Assembly (NCBI GenBank): GCA_049323435.1
Contig: JBMOMX010000025.1
Location: 1-15,736 of the forward strand
Direction: 5' to 3'
DNA: 15,736 bases
From: UBA11222 sp049323435
GTDB taxonomy: Bacteria > Pseudomonadota > Alphaproteobacteria > UBA11222
Both the position numbers and the translations under genes were made by a program. A model generated the notes under the pieces. It did no database searches, was not told the DNA's origin, and saw nothing but the letters and a program-made list of their open reading frames with translations. Shown here one piece after another: positions 14,461 to 15,736 of this stretch (the first letter of the stretch is position 1; the number at the start of each line of letters is the position of its first letter).

Positions 14461-14466
14461 ATTATA
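14461..14466 (-). promoter_or_regulatory. Candidate -10 box for usg
   Basis: A perfect TATAAT on the minus strand lies 26 bases before the usg start, the expected distance for a short leader. No recognisable -35 hexamer sits 16-18 bases upstream. On the plus strand, TTGCAT at 14476-14481 is a possible but weak -35 for the reductase gene. Confidence 0.35.
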
Positions 14467-14530
14467 GTAATGCTCTTGCATCAGCCTTACCAGCCGGTTA
14501 ACGGGGCTCTGCCACTAAAGGAAAAATCAT

Positions 14531-15535
14531 ATGCCAGATAATTTCAAGGCCATTTATGTCAGCAAAAGCGACACCGGCCAGTCCGTGGAAATCAAATCCC
14601 TGACGGATGCCGATTTTCCAGCCAATGCGGAAGATAATGTAACGGTCGCGGTCGAATATTCGACGGTCAATTACAAGGATGGGCTGGCGCTGACCGGCAA
14701 ATCGCCGATCATCCGCACCTATCCGATGGCGCCGGGTATTGATCTGGCGGGCACGGTCACGGCATCCCGCGACCCGAATTTCAAGGTCGGCGGCAAGGTG
14801 CTGGTGAATGGCTATGGGCTGGGCGAAAATCACTGGGGCGGTTATTCCCAGCGTCAGCGCCTGCCCGGAAAATTTCTGGTGCCGCTGCCTGGCGCGTTCA
14901 GCACCGCGCAGGCGATGGCCATCGGCACCGGCGGCTATACCGCTATGCTGTGTGTGCTGGCGCTGGAAAAACAGGGCGTGCGCCCGGATCAGGGAGAAAT
15001 TCTGGTCACCGGTGCGGCGGGCGGCGTCGGCAGTGTCGCCATCGCCCTGCTGGCCAGGCTGGGCTATAAGGTCGTGGCCTCCACCGGCCGGCTGGACGAG
15101 GCGGGCTATCTGAAGGATCTGGGCGCATCCGAGGTCATCGACCGCGCCACTTTGTCCGGCCCCGCCAAGGCGCTGGGCAAGGAGCGCTGGGCCGGTGTCG
15201 TGGACGCGGTTGGCAGCACGACACTCGCCAATGCCATCGCCCAAACCAGATATGAAGGCGCCGTTGCCGCCTGTGGTCTGGCCCAGGGTGCGGACCTGCC
15301 CGTCAGCGTCATGCCCTTCATTCTGCGCAGTGTAAAACTGATCGGCGTTGATTCCGTTATGGCCCCGATGGCGGCGCGGCTGGAGGCCTGGGCGCGGCTG
15401 GCGCGTGATCTGGACCCCGCCAAACTGGCCCTGATCGGCAGCCGGACAATTCCCCTGTCCGCCGTGCCCCAGGCGGCCCAGGATATTCTGGACGGCAAAA
15501 TCCGTGGCCGGGTCATTGTTGACGTTAATGCCTGA
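14531..15535 (+). CDS. acuI: Acrylyl-CoA reductase (NADPH)/YhdH-YhfP family quinone-oxidoreductase-like protein
   Basis: This 334-residue zinc-independent medium-chain reductase belongs to the AcuI/YhdH branch, which reduces acryloyl-CoA to propionyl-CoA with NADPH and so removes a toxic electrophile. The branch is marked by S-T-V-N-Y-K-D (44-50), P-G-I-D-L-A-G-T-V (68-76) and W-G-G-Y (102-105). It also has the NADPH loop T-G-A-A-G-G-V-G-S-V-A (160-170), P-F-I-L-R (262-266) and G-V-D-S-V (272-276). No zinc-binding cysteine cluster is present. An AAAGGA ribosome site precedes the ATG. It stands alone, divergent from usg. Some YhdH proteins are annotated only as quinone oxidoreductases, so the acyl-CoA substrate is from family knowledge, not shown here. 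Confidence 0.87.
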   Translation: MPDNFKAIYVSKSDTGQSVEIKSLTDADFPANAEDNVTVAVEYSTVNYKDGLALTGKSPIIRTYPMAPGIDLAGTVTASRDPNFKVGGKVLVNGYGLGENHWGGYSQRQRLPGKFLVPLPGAFSTAQAMAIGTGGYTAMLCVLALEKQGVRPDQGEILVTGAAGGVGSVAIALLARLGYKVVASTGRLDEAGYLKDLGASEVIDRATLSGPAKALGKERWAGVVDAVGSTTLANAIAQTRYEGAVAACGLAQGADLPVSVMPFILRSVKLIGVDSVMAPMAARLEAWARLARDLDPAKLALIGSRTIPLSAVPQAAQDILDGKIRGRVIVDVNA

Positions 15536-15552
15536 AATAATAGCCGGTTAAC

Positions 15553-15582
15553 TTGACAGGGCGCGTCCCGCACCCCTATATG
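15553..15582 (+). promoter_or_regulatory. Sigma-70 promoter of tRNA-Met
   Basis: A perfect -35 TTGACA (15553-15558) is followed by an 18-base spacer and a -10 TATATG (15577-15582). The expected transcription start is about 60 bases before the mature tRNA, and no gene lies between. Confidence 0.7.
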
Positions 15583-15650
15583 CGCAAACCCGCACGGCAA
15601 GTCCCGGACCCTTGCAGGCCGGGGCGGGTATGCCGTCCTGTTATCCGGAT

Positions 15651-15727
15651 GGCGGAGTAGCTCAGCTGGTTAGAGCAGCGGAATCATAATCCGCGTGTCG
15701 GGGGTTCGAATCCCTCCTCCGCTACCA
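15651..15727 (+). tRNA. tRNA-Met, elongator type (anticodon CAU)
   Basis: This 77-base cloverleaf has CCA encoded. The acceptor stem GGCGGAG pairs with CTCCGCT (first pair G-T). The anticodon stem GCGGA/TCCGC closes loop ATCATAA with anticodon CAT. The T-stem GGGGG-type arm carries GTTCGAATC. The paired first acceptor position argues against initiator tRNA, and it resembles alphaproteobacterial elongator tRNA-Met. A CAU tRNA whose C34 is modified to read AUA (tRNA-Ile2) cannot be fully excluded by eye. Confidence 0.93.
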
Positions 15728-15736
15728 AGACCCGCC

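Noticed and set aside
14492..15552. Direct repeat AGCCGGTTAAC on both sides of the acuI gene
   Set aside because: An 11-base match is expected by chance many times in a window of this size, and there are no other signs of mobility.

Overview
The window is GC-rich and gene-dense, and it looks like chromosome from an alphaproteobacterium. The taxonomic hints are a Usg-like small gene (PF06233, essentially alphaproteobacterial), an elongator tRNA-Met of alphaproteobacterial type, and a dihydroorotase of the form with a D-x-Q-V-H-F-R-E-P-G active-site loop. Genus cannot be decided from the sequence.

Layout. At the left edge, on the minus strand, is the N-terminal part of a secreted Sel1-repeat protein (1-1236, open at the window edge). 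Divergent from it is a catabolic operon of bph type: Rieske ferredoxin (1387), cis-dihydrodiol dehydrogenase (1737), extradiol ring-cleavage dioxygenase (2580), meta-cleavage-product hydrolase (3510), then a GC-rich palindromic repeat (4351-4559), acylating acetaldehyde dehydrogenase (4570) and 4-hydroxy-2-oxovalerate aldolase (5508). A type I Baeyer-Villiger monooxygenase follows (6695), then a second copy of the same repeat family (8231-8396), and a convergent family III CoA-transferase on the minus strand (8405-9595). After tRNA-Lys(UUU) come two tandem DUF1329 secreted proteins of identical length (minus strand), a divergent dihydroorotase-type amidohydrolase, usg (minus), an AcuI/YhdH-type reductase, and tRNA-Met(CAU) with a good sigma-70 promoter.

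How the genes work together. The left block encodes a nearly linear aromatic route: cis-dihydrodiol to catechol (BphB-like), meta ring cleavage (BphC-like), C-C bond hydrolysis (BphD-like), and cleavage of 4-hydroxy-2-oxovalerate to pyruvate and acetyl-CoA (BphI/BphJ pair, overlapping ATGA). The ferredoxin implies a ring-hydroxylating dioxygenase, but its large and small subunits and its reductase are absent, and so is the 2-hydroxypenta-2,4-dienoate hydratase needed between BphD and BphI. The gap where the hydratase might sit holds the palindromic repeat. The Baeyer-Villiger monooxygenase, CoA-transferase and DUF1329 pair suggest a larger substrate with a ketone or carboxyl group (terpenoid, steroid-like or alkyl-aromatic), but that is inference. 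The right-hand part (dihydroorotase, usg, acuI, tRNA-Met) looks like ordinary housekeeping chromosome.

No CRISPR array, transposase, integrase, rRNA or phage gene was seen. No stretch longer than 300 bases lacks a gene.
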